A stretch of DNA of 64,000 nucleotides from Copromyces sp. CBS 386.78 (lineage: Eukaryota; Ascomycota; Sordariomycetes; Sordariales; Sordariaceae). The number at the start of each line of letters is the position of its first letter. Positions within the stretch are counted from its first letter, which is position 1. Where the stretch lies: NCBI GenBank assembly GCA_030685235.1, contig MU839092.1, positions 248,001-312,000 on the forward strand, written 5' to 3'. The notes below the pieces were generated by a model, which was not told the origin of the DNA, searched no databases, and worked only from the letters and a program-made list of their open reading frames with translations. Made by a program: the position numbers and the translations under genes. Of this stretch, positions 11,368 through 23,830 are shown one piece after another.

Positions 11368-12672
11368 ATGGCCGCCAGCAAGGACTACAGACTTCTCTGC
11401 CTCGAGAACCCCCTTCTCGGTGAGTTCTACTCTCCCGTCCACACCAATTATTCTTTCCTTGCGCCTGAATTGGCGCCTGTCAATTTTCTTGGGCACCAGT
11501 TCAAGCAGCTTTCCATATGCCCGGTTCGCCCCGCAGCACCATGGCGCAACTTTTTGCTTCCTTTCGGTCAAAACCTGCGTGAACATGCGGCTAACAGTGG
11601 GATTTCAGACATCCAGGCCTTTGGCGACGAGGCTCTCCTCGGGAAGTACGGCCTCAAGGCCAACGACGCCATCCTCGCCGAGGAGAAGCACCAGGGCCTC
11701 TTCGAGGACCTTCTCCAGAACTACGATGCTAAGCTGATCGCTGGTGGTGCTGCCCAGAACACCGCCCGCGGTGCTCAGTACCTCCTCCCTTCCAACAGCG
11801 TCGTCTACCTCGGCGGTGTTGGTGACGACAAGTACGCCGCCATCCTCCACGATGCTGTCAAGCAGGCTGGTCTCCGCGTCGAGTACCGTGTCGACCCCAA
11901 GATCAACACCGGACGTTGCGGTGTTGTCATCACTGGCCACAACCGCTCCATGTGCACTGAGCTCGGTGCCGCCAACCACTACGACCTTGAGCACTTGAAG
12001 AAGCCCGAGGTCTGGTCCCTCGTCGAGAACGCTGAGGTCTACTACGTCGGTGGCTACCACTTCACCGTCTGCCCTCCCGCCATCATGGAGCTCGCCAAGC
12101 AGGCTGCCAGCGGCAACAAGCCCTTCATCCTCTCCCTCTCCGCTCCCTTCATCTGCCAGTTCTTCAAGGACCCCCTTGATGCCTCTGCTCCCTACTGGGA
12201 CTACGTGATCGGCAACGAGGGCGAGGCCGCCGCCTACGCCGAGTCCCACGGCCTCAACATCACCGATGTCAAGGAGATCGCCAAGGCTCTTGCCAACCTC
12301 CCCAAGGAGAACACCCAGCGCAAGCGCGTTGCCATCATCACCCAGGGCACCGAGCCTACCATCGTTGCCGTCCAGGGCGAGGATGAGGTCAAGGAGTTCC
12401 CTGTCCACTCCATCGACCCTGCCAAGATCAACGACACCAACGGTGCCGGTGACGCCTTTGCCGGTGGCTTCGCCGCCGGTGTCGTCGAGGGCAAGTCTCT
12501 CGAGGAGTCCATCCACATGGGCCAGTGGCTCGCTAAGCTCTCCATCCAGGAGCTCGGTCCTTCGTAAGTCCTCCCTAGCAATTCTCTTGGTACGTCTTTC
12601 TGGGCACGTCAACTAATACCTTATACCAACAGCTACCCTTTCCCCAAGCAGGCTTACCCCGGCCACAACTAA
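11368..12672 (+). CDS. ado1: Adenosine kinase
   Basis: PfkB-family kinase that phosphorylates adenosine to AMP with ATP; it recycles the adenosine released by the methyl cycle. Three exons (11368-11419, 11609-12563, 12633-12672) give 348 residues, the normal length for the eukaryotic enzyme. Visible marks are the substrate-side motif IAGGAAQNTARGAQ, the GGVGDDKYA segment, and the PfkB signature NDTNGAGDAFAGGF near the end, with the catalytic Asp in GAGD. The last exon supplies YPFPKQAYPGHN, typical of eukaryotic adenosine kinases. Exon 1 is 52 bases with a 189-bp intron after it. The start MAASKDYRLL matches the family; the same frame is open for 163 codons upstream, which may give a longer form. 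Confidence 0.96.
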
Positions 12673-14917
12673 ATCTGGGAGACCAGTTTTGGTCTAGTAG
12701 CAGGGCGTGAGGTGAAGAAGAAGAGTAGATAGAACATTCTTGTTGTTTAGTCGCAATGGGAGAAGTGGCGTATTGGTTACAAGGTATCCAGGAGGCATTT
12801 AACATTAGGCTTGGGGTACTTTACTACATACACATGGTTTGCAAAATTGGCATAGGGTCAAAAAGTCATCGAGGTCACAAAATGGGTTTCAACAACGGCA
12901 CAATATACCACGGGGTTTTTACGGCATCAACGTATTTCATGTATCTATACTTCTGCTAGAGTTATTGATTGCAGCAGTGGCATGAACGAAGCTGGTCTGA
13001 AGAAGCTCGAGAAGCTGGATTGACAGTGAATGGGTTGGGGTTTGAAAGCGGGATTTTCGAGGCAGGTTAAAAGAATGTGTTCCCTCATCAACGGCGATAT
13101 TCCTGAACTGTCTACGTTCATGGCTCAGTGTTCGTATTTCTCGGGCACCTGCTTTTTAGGCTGGTTCAGCGTCGGCCGAAATTCGAAAACGGTCTTCGTA
13201 TCCTCGTGATGTTCGGCCGAAGAGGTTCCCTCAGGTATGCTGACCCCTCGTACAACATGAAATTTCCACCGTTACTAGGCTCGAATCAGCTTCACTTGTA
13301 TAGAAGCATGGCTCTTATGGAGAGTCTTTCTTCTTTGGAAGATGCTTGCTGGGGTCATCAAATGAATAGAGATTTCTTCCAGCTTCGCAAAATTCGAAGA
13401 GCGTACTGCCACTTCTGCCTTACCCTCCTCATTCGATGGTAGCGGTTCGTTTGCCTTTGTGGATGAGGATCTTTTTTGCACTTTTACCTACTTCATGTTT
13501 CCTATTCGTCCTTTTCTCCTTCTTTTCTTCCTGTTCCTTCCTTCCTTGCCCATCCCTTCTTTTTCTTGTCCCTTCTTCCTTCTTATTAATGGAGTAGCAT
13601 ACTCCTTGTATAATCACACTCTCAAGTCGGCCGGTTAAAACCTGGTTTGCCTTAGATCCAGAGTTATGGGGGATATATACTTCTAACCGCCGCCCCCCTC
13701 AGTCATGCCATCGTCAGTGAGGTGAGGTGGCGCTTGGTGTGTCAACCCCCGCCGATGGCTTCATCGAGCTGTTTGATCGGAAAGTTTCCGGCTGGGCTGT
13801 TTTGGGCACCAATGAAGCTGGACCTTAGAAGGCATCTATTTATATGTGAGAACGGAATAAGTCGCCAACCTCAACATCTCATTGTATACATGTCCCGATC
13901 AGACAGGCATATGGTCAAGACATGTTGCAGATATGGTGTATTGCAATCTAGCCTTATGGTGTTTAAAGGTCAAGTATCGAAGCTCGCGTGTGTCAGTCTG
14001 GTAAAACTCAAATTCTGCTTTTGGATGTGCTGGTTCTTGCATTCTTTTCTTCTTCCTCCTTGCCTTCATTCCTCAGGGTTGTATTCCCAATCCTTCTTTG
14101 CTCATATCGTCGTTTTCCTTCTTCAAGCATAAAAACCAAATCGCTTCTTGGTTGTTTCGCTTCTCCGCCATGTGCCTCGTCACCTTTTGCCTCCTTCCAA
14201 AGTTCCATTTTCATACTTGGGTTATGATGATACGCTGGATCTCGTCGCTCAAGAGAGGCGAGGCGAAAGCAACAAGAACCTACACACTTGCCACTACCAA
14301 GTGACCGGACCAAGGGACGATTTAGGCCGGAAAGCGACCAAACGCGCAAACAGTGAAATGAATCCAAGACGCATGCGCGGTATGCACTGGTAAAGGAAGC
14401 AGGAGAGGAGCGGAATAACTCAGTAGCTGAATGAGCAGCCAGCTGGGTTTTACATACTCCTTCTCGAGTGGGTTCCGTCTCCTTGTATACTGGTGCTCCC
14501 TGTGCCTCGTATCCCTCATCATCCTTCCCCGACTCCTAAAATAGGGACAGCGCAGACGTGCAGACAATCAAAGGCCATGGTATTAACTACAGCCAGAAGG
14601 ACTGAAGCCTCCATCAGGGAATGACCAGGAACCATCGGAAATGCTCCTGTTTCTTCTCACCACCTGCCTTCCCCAGTGCAAGATCGGGTTCAGCGGATCA
14701 TCGCTTAGCAAATGATCGTGAACGTGTTGCCGCAAACCGTTGTTGTGTCAATGTTCGCTGCCAGAAGTGCGTGGATTACAGCTAAGCAGAATGGTTCCTT
14801 AACGCAGATTTGTAGGCGAGAGGCACAGCCGACCATGGGATGTTGTTGCCAACACTGAAGAGTACCGGTATGGTGAAACCCAGTTGTTCGTGTTTTGACC
14901 TGTGACAGCGTCGACAT
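12673..14917. other. Convergent 3' intergenic region, 2.2 kb
   Basis: Lies between the ends of adenosine kinase and the EST1-like gene. Frames of about 100-136 codons occur but none shows a domain, coding-like composition or clear splice structure. Both 3' untranslated regions should lie here. Nothing else recognised. Confidence 0.45.
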
Positions 14918-17900
14918 TCAACGCTTCGGGAAGCCAGGAGGGGGCTGGGGCCTTCCTCCAGCTCCGAAGCCCGGAGGTGCGGCAGCAAAGGCAGCTGAGG
15001 TGCGCCCGTAGTCATTGGCCCAAGCATTCATAAGAGCTTGCCTGTTGTACTCCTCAACCTGAGAAGAGGCATATGCGCCCGCGTTTGACTGGTTGAAGGC
15101 ATTTTGCTGTGCGGTCCTAGTAGCCATGCCGCTCTGTCCGAAGCTGTTGACCGCATCAAACTGTCCTCCATTTCCATATGCGCCACTGGGGCTCGAGTTT
15201 CTAGGGCCAAAGCCCGGGGGTATTCTACCAGCAAGACCGGCTGACTTGGGTTGTGATGACACGCTGGGGTTGCGATTGGGAATAGCATCCCAGTGGGACT
15301 TTGCTGGCAGGCCCCAAGGACTATTGACCGGAGGAAGGCTAGAAGTCGCACCCGAGAAGGTCATAGAGGAGAAGGGGGAGTTGGGCATGTCGCCCCACAA
15401 CCCAGAGGGATTGCCGACCGTAGGATTCCATACAGAACCAGCCTGGCCGACACTGGACCGTTGCCTGGTATGCGAAGCTGATGCCTGTCCCAGCTCCGGC
15501 CATACACCGCGGGGAGAAGCAGCCTGATGCTTCGCGGAAGTGGACGGGATAAGGCTGGCCAGCTGGTTAGCCAGTTGCTGCTCAACAGTGCTGGGACCAT
15601 TCGTGGTCGAGGCTCCTGACGGCATTGCGGCGTTGCTGATGCTCTTGGAATGCATATACGGCGATCCATGTCCTCCCCAAGAACCAGGAGTACCACGACC
15701 CACGGAAGATCTCGGGACTTCATTATCGGCAGCGCCAGGGGTGTAGAAATAGTTCCAGGGCAATTGCTGGAATCCTCTAGCAGTAGCCGACCCAGGAGCC
15801 GACCCAGAGGCGGAACCTTGTCCTGAACCAGAGCCTGGGCTAGGAGATCCGAAAGCATTGCGAAGCTCGTTAGCGGTGGCAGAGCCAATTCCGTACGAAG
15901 TCTCGTCTTGTCCATGGCTGCTCGGCTTCCGAGAATGGCCGGTCGTATCCGGGGGGGCAAGGAAATCGCTCAAGAGCTGGTACATTTGGGCGTCGATCGA
16001 GTACTCAGAGTTTGAAGCGGTCTGCGGTGCCTTCGGGGCACGCGAAGCCGAAGGCTGGCTCACAGGAGGTTGAATCTCCTTGGGGTCTCTGTAGAAATCG
16101 CGATCTTCGGCAAACTCGTCCAGACTGTCCAGAGCAACCTCCTCAATAGGTGCCGTGGCAGGAGCTGTAACTGGGGCTGCAACCGGAGCGTTCACAGGAA
16201 CCTGCTCAACAGTGGGAGACGGGATACGCTCGGCAACCGGAATTCTGGTCTCGGAGGCAGGTCGCTGTTCGACTTCGGGCTGCGTAACGGGCTGCTGTTT
16301 TCCGCCCTCTGCATACGCGAACTTGGTGACCTCACGCGAGTCCTCCATAAGTTTGCAGACCATAAGAGGAAAAGCCGAGCGTTCAGCAAGATCGATCGCA
16401 CAGAAGAGGACATCGAAGATGCGAGTGAAGGCAATGTCGTCCTCCGTAAAGCTGGCATCCTTGATGTCCTCAGCCCTAGGCTTCGGCTTGCAAGTGGTGG
16501 GATCATAAGACAGCTGGCAGCCGTCATGAAGGTCGGGCCCATTGAGACACTTGATACCGATGGTTTCCTCGTCCTCGGGAAACTGGTATGGCACGATTGA
16601 CTTGAGGTTGGTATCGCTCAGCCACAGCTCGAACAGAACGGTGAGTGCGCGGGCGAGAGCCTTGCACATATTTCCGTAAAGGGGCTCCAGGTAGGCCTGG
16701 AAATCCACGATGTCCTTGCTGTAGGAGCATAGCCAGGTCATGTACACGCGCAAAAGGGGCAGCGTGCGCTGGAAGGTGGCTGTGTATCTGCTGGCCGTAT
16801 CCGCTTTCTTCGCGAAGGCAGGACCAGGGGCAGCGGGACGCCGCAGGATATCTTGAACCTCCTCGTGGAGGATGCAGGAGATCGTATGGATGACACGAAC
16901 GTTCTGCAACAGTATAAATTGGCAGGACAGGGATTTCTCGGCGGTCCAGCCAGCTACGCAGCCATGTCAGCACCCGGTCATGTCACAGTTACCAAGTTCT
17001 GGCTTACCTTCAACGTTCTTCTTTCCGACAACGTAAGCCGTGATGTTGATGAGGACCATTTTGAGAAGTACCTTGGTGACATCGGCTTGGTTGCTTTTGG
17101 TCAAAGCCAAGGCCAAACGAGTGTCAACCTCGGCTTCAAGTTCCTTGCGCTCGTTGAACTCCTCGCCCTTTGAGTAAAAGGCATGGAGTTTGACAAACCA
17201 GGAGATCATAGCATCGTCACTGCCCTTGGCCGCGGCAGCAGCTTTCCGCTTACGGAGGGTTTTGAACTCAGTTTCGAGGTTGGCCGGGGCATTCGGGTGC
17301 GGCTTGTCACATGCGATGGCGCGGTAGAAGTGGTAGACAACCTCGAGGTGGTTCTCGAGGGTGGCATAAATGTGGCCACTCTGGTGATGAGCAAATCCAG
17401 ACTCTGGCATGAGGTCGTTGGCCATTGAGTAGTAAGCCAGGGCGGTATCGAAGCGGCGGTCCTTGGAGCGGATGAGGGTGCGGTATCTGGCCAAGTCGCC
17501 CATGTAGACGAGGGTTCTGTGGCAGGACGCGGTGACAAGCCCTTCAAGATTCGCAGCGGCGGCATCGACCCTGTCTTCGTCCGGCACAGACATGTCCTCG
17601 AGATCGGCCATGCGAGCAATACGCTTCAGATCCTTCATGTTGTAGCGAGCGCACACACGCTGGAGATAGCCCTTGTAGAAATATTGGGTCGTCTTGAGGA
17701 AGGCCAGGTAGAGCTTCTCTATGCTGCGCTTGTGGACCGCTTGACCAGATCCCTGGATTTTTCCGATGGCGTTTCGGTAGGAATTCGTGACCATGCTATG
17801 GGTGCTCCATAGGGTTTGCTCGACGTCCAGTTCGCTCGCCGCGCGAATATCGGTCCAGATAATGCTAACGCAATGGAGACGGTAGCTAGCAGCGTATTAG

Positions 17901-18205
17901 TCAAAACATGAAGTCTTTGTTGGTCAAGGACAGCTCCCACTTTTCCATTAGCTTCTCAATCTTTTGGAAGCGAGCCTCCTCGTTCGAACCCGGTCCGCCG
18001 TGCTGGATGCTTTGGGTTTCCTTGTGGATCGCAGCTCGAAGCTTCTGGGACGCCCTATGATACCAACTTAGTTAGCAAGAGTCTCTTTCGTGAACAAGCC
18101 AGCCAGCAGAGATAATTCCACATCTAGGAAGCCATTATGCCCACGTCCGAAGGCCACTCACTTCCATGCCTCCTCGGCCGGTGGGATTGCACCTGTAGTC
18201 GCCAT
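14918..18205 (-). CDS. EST1/SMG7-type TPR protein
   Basis: Member of the EST1/SMG5-6-7 family, which acts in telomerase recruitment and nonsense-mediated mRNA decay; the fungal copies most often resemble SMG7/Ebs1. Four exons (18205-18162, 18054-17941, 17885-17008, 16953-14918) join in phase into 1023 residues. The N-terminal 14-3-3-like/TPR part shows EKLMENYRLHC formed across a splice, DLARYRTL, and the ESGFAHHQSGHIYATLENH / YHFYRAIA signature near residues 190-230. The helical DNA/RNA-binding extension follows (LLQNVRVIHTISCILHEEV). The C-terminal 500 residues are Ser/Pro/Gly/Gln-rich and disordered, ending RPQPPPGFPKR. A 54-bp intron at 17007-16954 is needed to join exons 3 and 4. Which of the two roles applies is not decided by sequence alone. 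Confidence 0.88.
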
Positions 18206-19527
18206 GATTCCGGGTTGTGCGCAGTCGACGAGCAGTCGAGGTCACCCGCTGCGGATAAAGTTGTTGTGCGGAGAAGAAAGGGCAAGGCGACGACAAAAGC
18301 GATGGGCGTCCGTTGGAGCCTTTATGTATGATGGTGGGGGGTGGGCGCCCGAGCAGGAGTATGTATGGTGCCGAAGTATGCGTAGAGTTCGGCGTGTCGT
18401 AGTCGGAGGTATACCGGACTAAATGTTATGTGCAGATTCTGGGCAATTGAGCATCAAGCTCTAAGCCTGGACAAACCGAGATGGGGGCGGTTGTACTGCA
18501 AGTGCTCCATCACTCGTTCAGAAGTTCTCTTCGGCGGATGTGCGCAGGAGGGCGCTGCGTCTTGCGGGCTGCAGGTCGACGACGGTCCGGCGATGTTGAG
18601 CACATTGGAAGGCGAGACAAAAAATTGTATGACTAGAACGGCGAGGCGAGACCCGTATCGCAGCAATCGGAGACGAGCACGCGGCGGGCGTAGTGGGTTG
18701 TTGTTGAGAGAAATCCTATGCCGATCCGGTGACGCGCGCAAGGCGGAATCCCCAAAACAAAGATCGGGTCTCTGCGGGAAAAGGAAAAAAAAAAAAAAAA
18801 GTTGGGTGGGATAGAGATGCAAAAGATGAAGGGATTCAGGCGCGCAATCATGTGTGTGGTCCGCTCTGCCGCTCGCCAAAGTGGAAGAGTCGGGTCCTTT
18901 GACGTTGGACTGCTGCCCTGCGACTGGAAGGCCGATATGCCCACGGCACTGTACAAATGGAAAGACCCTCTTAGAGAAGCACCAGCTCGCTCTAGCGGCC
19001 CAATCAGCGGAGATCGCCCGGATGAAACACGCTGGGGCCCGGGTCGTTAAGCTGGGTTGTGGTGAATGTTTCCAGCACCAACGGCGCCCTAGCAACGCTA
19101 ACAACCTGGAATATCGCAAAGGGCGGCTGGCCCGTGCATAAGGTAGGTTGTATTCGACTTCACGCCTGGTTGACTTTCTCATCATCTCGGGCTGTCGACA
19201 TCGGATTCCACTCCAACAGCATTTGAGCTTGCGCCAACTTACCTCTACGACTTACAAACAGTCATATGCGAACATCCAACGTACATACCACTTGTGAATA
19301 AATAGGGTCAACGGACAAAATATTGGATTTCTCATCTTCAAGGAGTAGACAACCACAGCATCGAACCATTCCACGACAACATTACTACCGGTCTGATTCA
19401 CCACAACCAACCTCACTATCAGGTACTACGCAACAAAGGGTAAGGGTAGCAGGTGGCATACCTAGCCCATGACCAACAGAGCTCAGGTACAGCCATCGCC
19501 GTCAAAGAACACCAAAAACGCACAAAC
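18206..19527. promoter_or_regulatory. Divergent intergenic region, EST1-like / ZNF511-like
   Basis: About 1.3 kb of promoter and leader sequence. It includes a 16-base A run at 18785-18800. A 243-codon minus-strand frame (18454-19185) runs through this A tract, has no recognisable domain and is regarded as chance. Confidence 0.45.
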
Positions 19528-20551
19528 ATGAAGCGGTCACGCGAACCGGTGGAGGAGGACCCTCTGTGTCAACAACAAACAGCATCATCTCCTTATCCAG
19601 ACCAACAGCACTCCGATGATACCACCGGGACAACAACGAGCCGATCTACCAGCGCCGATGTCTCCAGGTCACCACCCGCTGCAAAGATCGCTGAGCTGGA
19701 TCCCGCCGAAAGCCCCAGCCAGGCCGGGATGCAGATGAAGTGTTCGCTACCGCCACACAAGGACACACTAGTGTTTTCGACGTACTCTGAGTACGAATCC
19801 CATTACAACAGCACCCACACCAATCGGTGTCTCGAGTGCCGTAAGAACTTCCCCTCGGCTCATCTGCTGGGGCTGCACATCGAGGAAAACCATGACTCAT
19901 TTATGGCTGTCAAAAGAGACAGAGGTGAACACACGGTATGTCCTGCTATCCAACATCTCCCCTTTTTCCCCTTGGTCCTTGCGTGCCTTTGGTCTCACCG
20001 GCTTGTCGGATCTAGGCTGAGCAGTGCCGAGTCAAGTTTGAAAAGCTGGCCACTAATCAACATTCCAGTACTCCTGCTTCGTGGAAGGTTGTGACCGGAA
20101 ATGCATGACGCCTCAAAAGCGACGGATGCATCTCATCGATAAGCACATGTATCCCAAAAATTTCTTCTTCGCGGTGACCCTGCACGGTATCGACGGGCGG
20201 CAATCGATGCTGCTGGATGAGCGGCGGAAACCGGGCAACAAGCCACCGACGGCAACAAATACCGGCTCTTCGAAGACCAAGCCCACCTCCAAGTCGAAGC
20301 CTCCCTCAGAGACGAAGGAGGAGCAGATGGAAGAAGAGCAGATGGAAGTGGACCAGCCCGAGCCCGAGACCGCTCCAACATTGACGAAAACCGATGCTGA
20401 GATGACTGACGAACAGCATGTGGAGCCGGTGAAGGAGACGGTTGACGTGGATATGGGTGACTTGGTAGGCAAGATGTCGGCACTGCAGTTCGTCCCCTCC
20501 AGCGTCAGATTTGGCCGTGGAGGACGGAAGACCGGATTCGCCAAAAGTTGA
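19528..20551 (+). CDS. C2H2 zinc-finger protein, ZNF511 type
   Basis: Two exons (19528-19935 and 20069-20551) give 296 residues. The centre resembles human ZNF511. A C-X2-C-X12-H-X4-H finger (CLECRKNFPSAHLLGLH and so on, about residues 105-130) is followed by HDSF and RGEHTYSCFVEGC. A second finger, C-X4-C-X12-H-X4-H, ends HLIDKHMYPKNFFF. The second finger begins right at the splice junction. The N-terminus and the Glu/Gln/Lys-rich C-terminus look disordered; the end RFGRGGRKTGFAKS matches the Arg/Gly-rich tail of the family. The function of ZNF511 proteins is poorly known, probably nuclear. An upstream in-frame ATG at 19453 is less likely because the leader in between lacks family similarity. 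Confidence 0.88.
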
Positions 20552-20907
20552 TAACATAGAGAGTGCACACATCCACAACGGAAACATACTGATCTAGTAC
20601 ACGAATTCCATGACAGAACGTGTTCGTGAGGTTGTTATATCTGCTTCCTAAACAGTAAGCATCAGGCATAGCTTTTCAAAGGAGAAAGCATCTTGTCTTA
20701 CCCTCTCCTCCCTTAACGCCTCTATACCACCTCCCAAATGCGTGCTCCAATAAGAGATATTGTTGGTATCATTATAGCGGCGCTGAACGGCCGCTCGCCG
20801 GCTCCGCTTCCCATCGATCCTCCCATGACATCTCGGCCTTGAAAAACCTGTTTGTCCCACCTTTCCCTTTTCACTTTCATAATGACCCCAGCCCCTTCTC
20901 CTCCTCT
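20552..20907. other. Convergent 3' region, 356 bp
   Basis: Short gap between the ends of the ZNF511-like gene and BUD31. It should contain both polyadenylation regions. No gene seen. Confidence 0.5.
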
Positions 20908-21354
20908 TTAATCACCAGTAGCACACCCTCTGCACCCACAGCTCACGCACTGCACATCCTGGCCCTCCTTCAGCTCGGCCTTGGGCACGCGACAGATGCA
21001 CGTTGAGTTGAAGTTGGTCTCCTTGGTCTGGATGCAGCGCAAACAACAGAGCTTCTCGTAGCCGTTCTTCTTCCACTTGGCGATCAGCATCGCGTCCGCG
21101 TACCCGTTCTTGAGCAGCCACTCGTACAGCTGCTTGCTGATGGCTTCCTTCTCGTAGTAGAGCTCGTAGATGTACCGGCTCCGCTGGTGCGAGATCTGGA
21201 AAATGGGCCATTTGGCCTGGTGCTTGGGGATGTTGTCCGTCGGTGTGTTCTGCGCGTCCTTCATCTTGTTGGCGAAGATGAGCAGGTCCTCCTCGATATC
21301 GGCGAAGCCCTCTGGGGGCGGCTTGCGCTTCGAGGCGGGGCGGATAGCGGGCAT
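20908..21354 (-). CDS. cwc14: Pre-mRNA splicing factor BUD31/CWC14 (G10 family)
   Basis: A 148-residue single-exon gene, the usual length of the G10 family. The protein belongs to the Prp19-associated core of the active spliceosome. It shows the conserved N-terminal RKPPPEGF-like segment, HQRSRYIYELYYEKEAISK and LYEWLLKNGYADAMLIAKW. The cysteine-rich zinc-binding end follows (CCLRCIQTKETNFNSTCICR, then QCVSCGCRGC), which forms the family's zinc cluster. It points away from the complex I subunit gene on its right and shares a ~640-bp divergent promoter with it. The absence of introns is notable only because most neighbours have several. Confidence 0.96.
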   Translation of the reverse strand: MPAIRPASKRKPPPEGFADIEEDLLIFANKMKDAQNTPTDNIPKHQAKWPIFQISHQRSRYIYELYYEKEAISKQLYEWLLKNGYADAMLIAKWKKNGYEKLCCLRCIQTKETNFNSTCICRVPKAELKEGQDVQCVSCGCRGCATGD

Positions 21355-21995
21355 TGTGAGTTCGTCGGTGGCTCTCGGCTTCGATCTTCTGTAGGAAGCG
21401 CTTGATGATACGTGGTTTGTGTTGCGCTGATATATATGCTTGGAGGAAGAGTATCGGAGTGTGTGGTGGAGGATGACCAGAGTGCTGTGATCCGCGCTTG
21501 CCTGCCAGTAGGGGTCGACCCGTCAGATAACGCTAGTGTCAGTTACGAAATTTTCCGTCAGGGTAAGGAAAAAATGCTGATACTGACCGCACGTGACTTG
21601 AGACGTGACTATACTTTTCTTTTTCAGAGCACACAAGGTGCCAGAATGGCCCAGTGTGTGTGCCAAGGAGGAGGTGGTGCACGGACTCGTGCACGGTCCT
21701 TGTACGGTCAGTAAGACTCTGTATTGTAAGAGAAATGAAAGAATGCCATTTTTTCCGTTTCTATCGACCCCTACCTGCCAGAAATGCCTTGCGACTGTGG
21801 CGCCAACGTCATTTGCCTCTCGTAGCTGTGGCTAGTGCTCTCTGCGCCCGCAGTCTGGGTGTAAGAGCGACTGTGGCTTAGCTTGATGCTACCCCAAACC
21901 GACTGCTGAAGCTACAAGCCGTCCATGCGAACGGCGACCGACCTTGGCGAACGGCGACAACCTCCAAAGGTCTTCGAGTCGCGAATTGGCCCAAA
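21355..21995. promoter_or_regulatory. Divergent promoter BUD31 / NDUFA6, with E-box
   Basis: About 640 bp shared by two housekeeping genes. It contains CACGTGAC at 21590-21597, the same octamer as upstream of the uL2 gene, and a second near-copy (ACGTGAC) ten bases further on. No gene within it is supported. Confidence 0.45.
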
Positions 21996-22887
21996 ATGCC
22001 TATCACACCTACCAAGTACGCCATCACCACCAGGCAGTGTAAGTGCCCCTAGCTTCCAAGCTGAACGAGCAAATCTGACAGACAATTGTAGCGGCGAACT
22101 GGGACGACGCCAAGCGGAGGGTGTTCGCCCTTTATCGGCGATGGCTCCGGTCGGTACGTTACGAACGAACAGGGAAACGAGCGATTCCAGCTTTCGACGA
22201 CGGACACGTTCGATGTCGACCGATATAATGGGAGGAGTGCGAACAACAACCCGACCGAGGATTCGCTAACGAGGATATCGCAATACAACAGACACCCGAG
22301 ATGCAGTCCATGTACTCGGTACCCCTCCCCATCTCGGTCATTCGCACGCGCATCAGACAGGAATTCGAGCGCAACCGCTTCGTTAACAAGTTGAACGTGG
22401 TGGATGTTCTGCTCACAAAGGGCCATGCCGACTACCAAGTAAGGATCCACTTCATCGTCACTATCCACATGGACATGAATCAGGGATCCCCAGGAACGGG
22501 CACAGCAGTGGGGTCCATGCCCAAAATCTGGAGGACCCCCAAAGAGAAGGGGAAGGGATTCCAGACAAGGGGTCCGCGAAGGGGATATCAAAGCGCTGGC
22601 ACATGTTTGCGCCGTGGGCGATTCGGAGTGGTTGCTACCTATGGTACCTTGACGCTGACTCTCCATGCGTCTATCCAGGAAACCATGAACTTCTGGCGCC
22701 AGACGACTCACATGATGTCGTACTTCAACGAGGAGAGCTTCCGTGGAGCCAAGAGACTTCCCTCCAGCTTTATCGATGGCTTCCTGCAGGTAAGCCAATT
22801 TGCAACCCCATTGTCTCGTGGTGATGGCCATGTTCCGTTGTGCGGGTAGCTCACAGTACTCTTCTCTCATCTTAGGGTCGCAACTAA
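21996..22887 (+). CDS. NADH:ubiquinone oxidoreductase LYR subunit (NDUFA6/B14)
   Basis: Accessory subunit of mitochondrial complex I of the LYR/Complex1 family, which binds the acyl-carrier protein in the matrix arm. Five short exons (21996-22038, 22092-22153, 22292-22438, 22679-22789, 22876-22887) give 124 residues, matching the Neurospora 14.8-kDa subunit in length and pattern. The LYR triplet is in [11 protein letters not shown]. Other family blocks are [25 protein letters not shown], split here as [13 protein letters not shown] and VVDVLL, then [13 protein letters not shown] and [15 protein letters not shown] at the end. The last exon is only 12 bases (Gly-Arg-Asn-stop). Introns take up more of the gene than exons. 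Phases all agree, so the model is firm. Confidence 0.95.
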
Positions 22888-23154
22888 GAAGAGTAATAAC
22901 GAAGGGTATCAGTTGTCAGCCTTTCCTCTAGAGCCAATGTATATAACGCAAGCCAGAGAAACATCCATGGACGCAGCCGCTTGTCCTTTATCTTCCCCAC
23001 TGTTTTGATACCCACTCACAGCAAGTCCTTCTCTGTCTGTCTCTTTTTGTTCCCCCGATGTGGATTATTACTCCCAAGCCAAAGCCCCAAAAAAACGCCA
23101 TTACCCATGCTGGTGAAAGTTCACGATGAAAAGAAAGGGTAGGAAAAATGAGGT

Positions 23155-23830
23155 TTATGCGGACGCAGCAGCCTTCTTCTCAGTGAAGTCCTTGCGAGCC
23201 TCGAGGAACTTATCCGATACGACGTCGCAGAGTTCCTGAATGTCGCGCAGGCCCTTGCGGAGCGCCTCGACAGCCGTTGTGCCCTCTGTATGTTTCTGTT
23301 AGTTCACAAATCCATGGATCTCACTCGGGGGTAGGACAAGGCAAGGTCACGCACCGTAGGTCTGGATTCTGACGTTCATCTTGGCCTCGGAGGGATGGGG
23401 AATGGCGTAGGCGCAGAACTCGACATCAGGGCTATCAAATGGCGTTAGCACACACTCATAACTCAGCTCACTTGAGAGAAGACATGTGAAGCTCCAGGAC
23501 TCACTTCTTCATGATGACGTATCTGAGAGCGTTGCCAAGAGTATGGTTCTCCTCGAGGAACTCGAAAGAAGCGGCGGTGGGCGTAGAGCCGGGAAGCTGT
23601 GCCAATGTTAGTTAAAGAGTACATATAAATGGTTCTAAAGGATGGGGGTTTTCACATACAAGTCTAACTTTAGTAGACTCTTCCTCCTCGTACTCCTCCT
23701 GCCCCTCCTCTCCCTCCTCGCCCGCATCGGCCATAGAGACATCATCCTGAGTCTCGGGCTGGTGAGAAGTCGGGGTCTCCTTCATGGTAACCTCCTCGCC
23801 ATCGTCGCCGAACTTGGTGATCTTGCCCAT
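23155..23830 (-). CDS. rpc19: RNA polymerase I and III subunit AC19 (RPAC2)
   Basis: Small alpha-like subunit that pairs with AC40 in RNA polymerases I and III. Four exons (23830-23660, 23596-23505, 23431-23355, 23285-23155) give 156 residues. The N-terminus is acidic and disordered ([14 protein letters not shown]), as in the yeast protein. The conserved alpha-like core is [22 protein letters not shown], here spliced inside the Asn codon after VIMK, followed by [18 protein letters not shown] and [11 protein letters not shown]. It is convergent with the complex I subunit gene, 267 bp apart. All introns are canonical and in phase. Confidence 0.95.

Noticed and set aside
18454..19185. 243-codon minus-strand open frame
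   Set aside because: It runs through a 16-base A tract, lacks any domain and lies in the divergent promoter of two solid genes.
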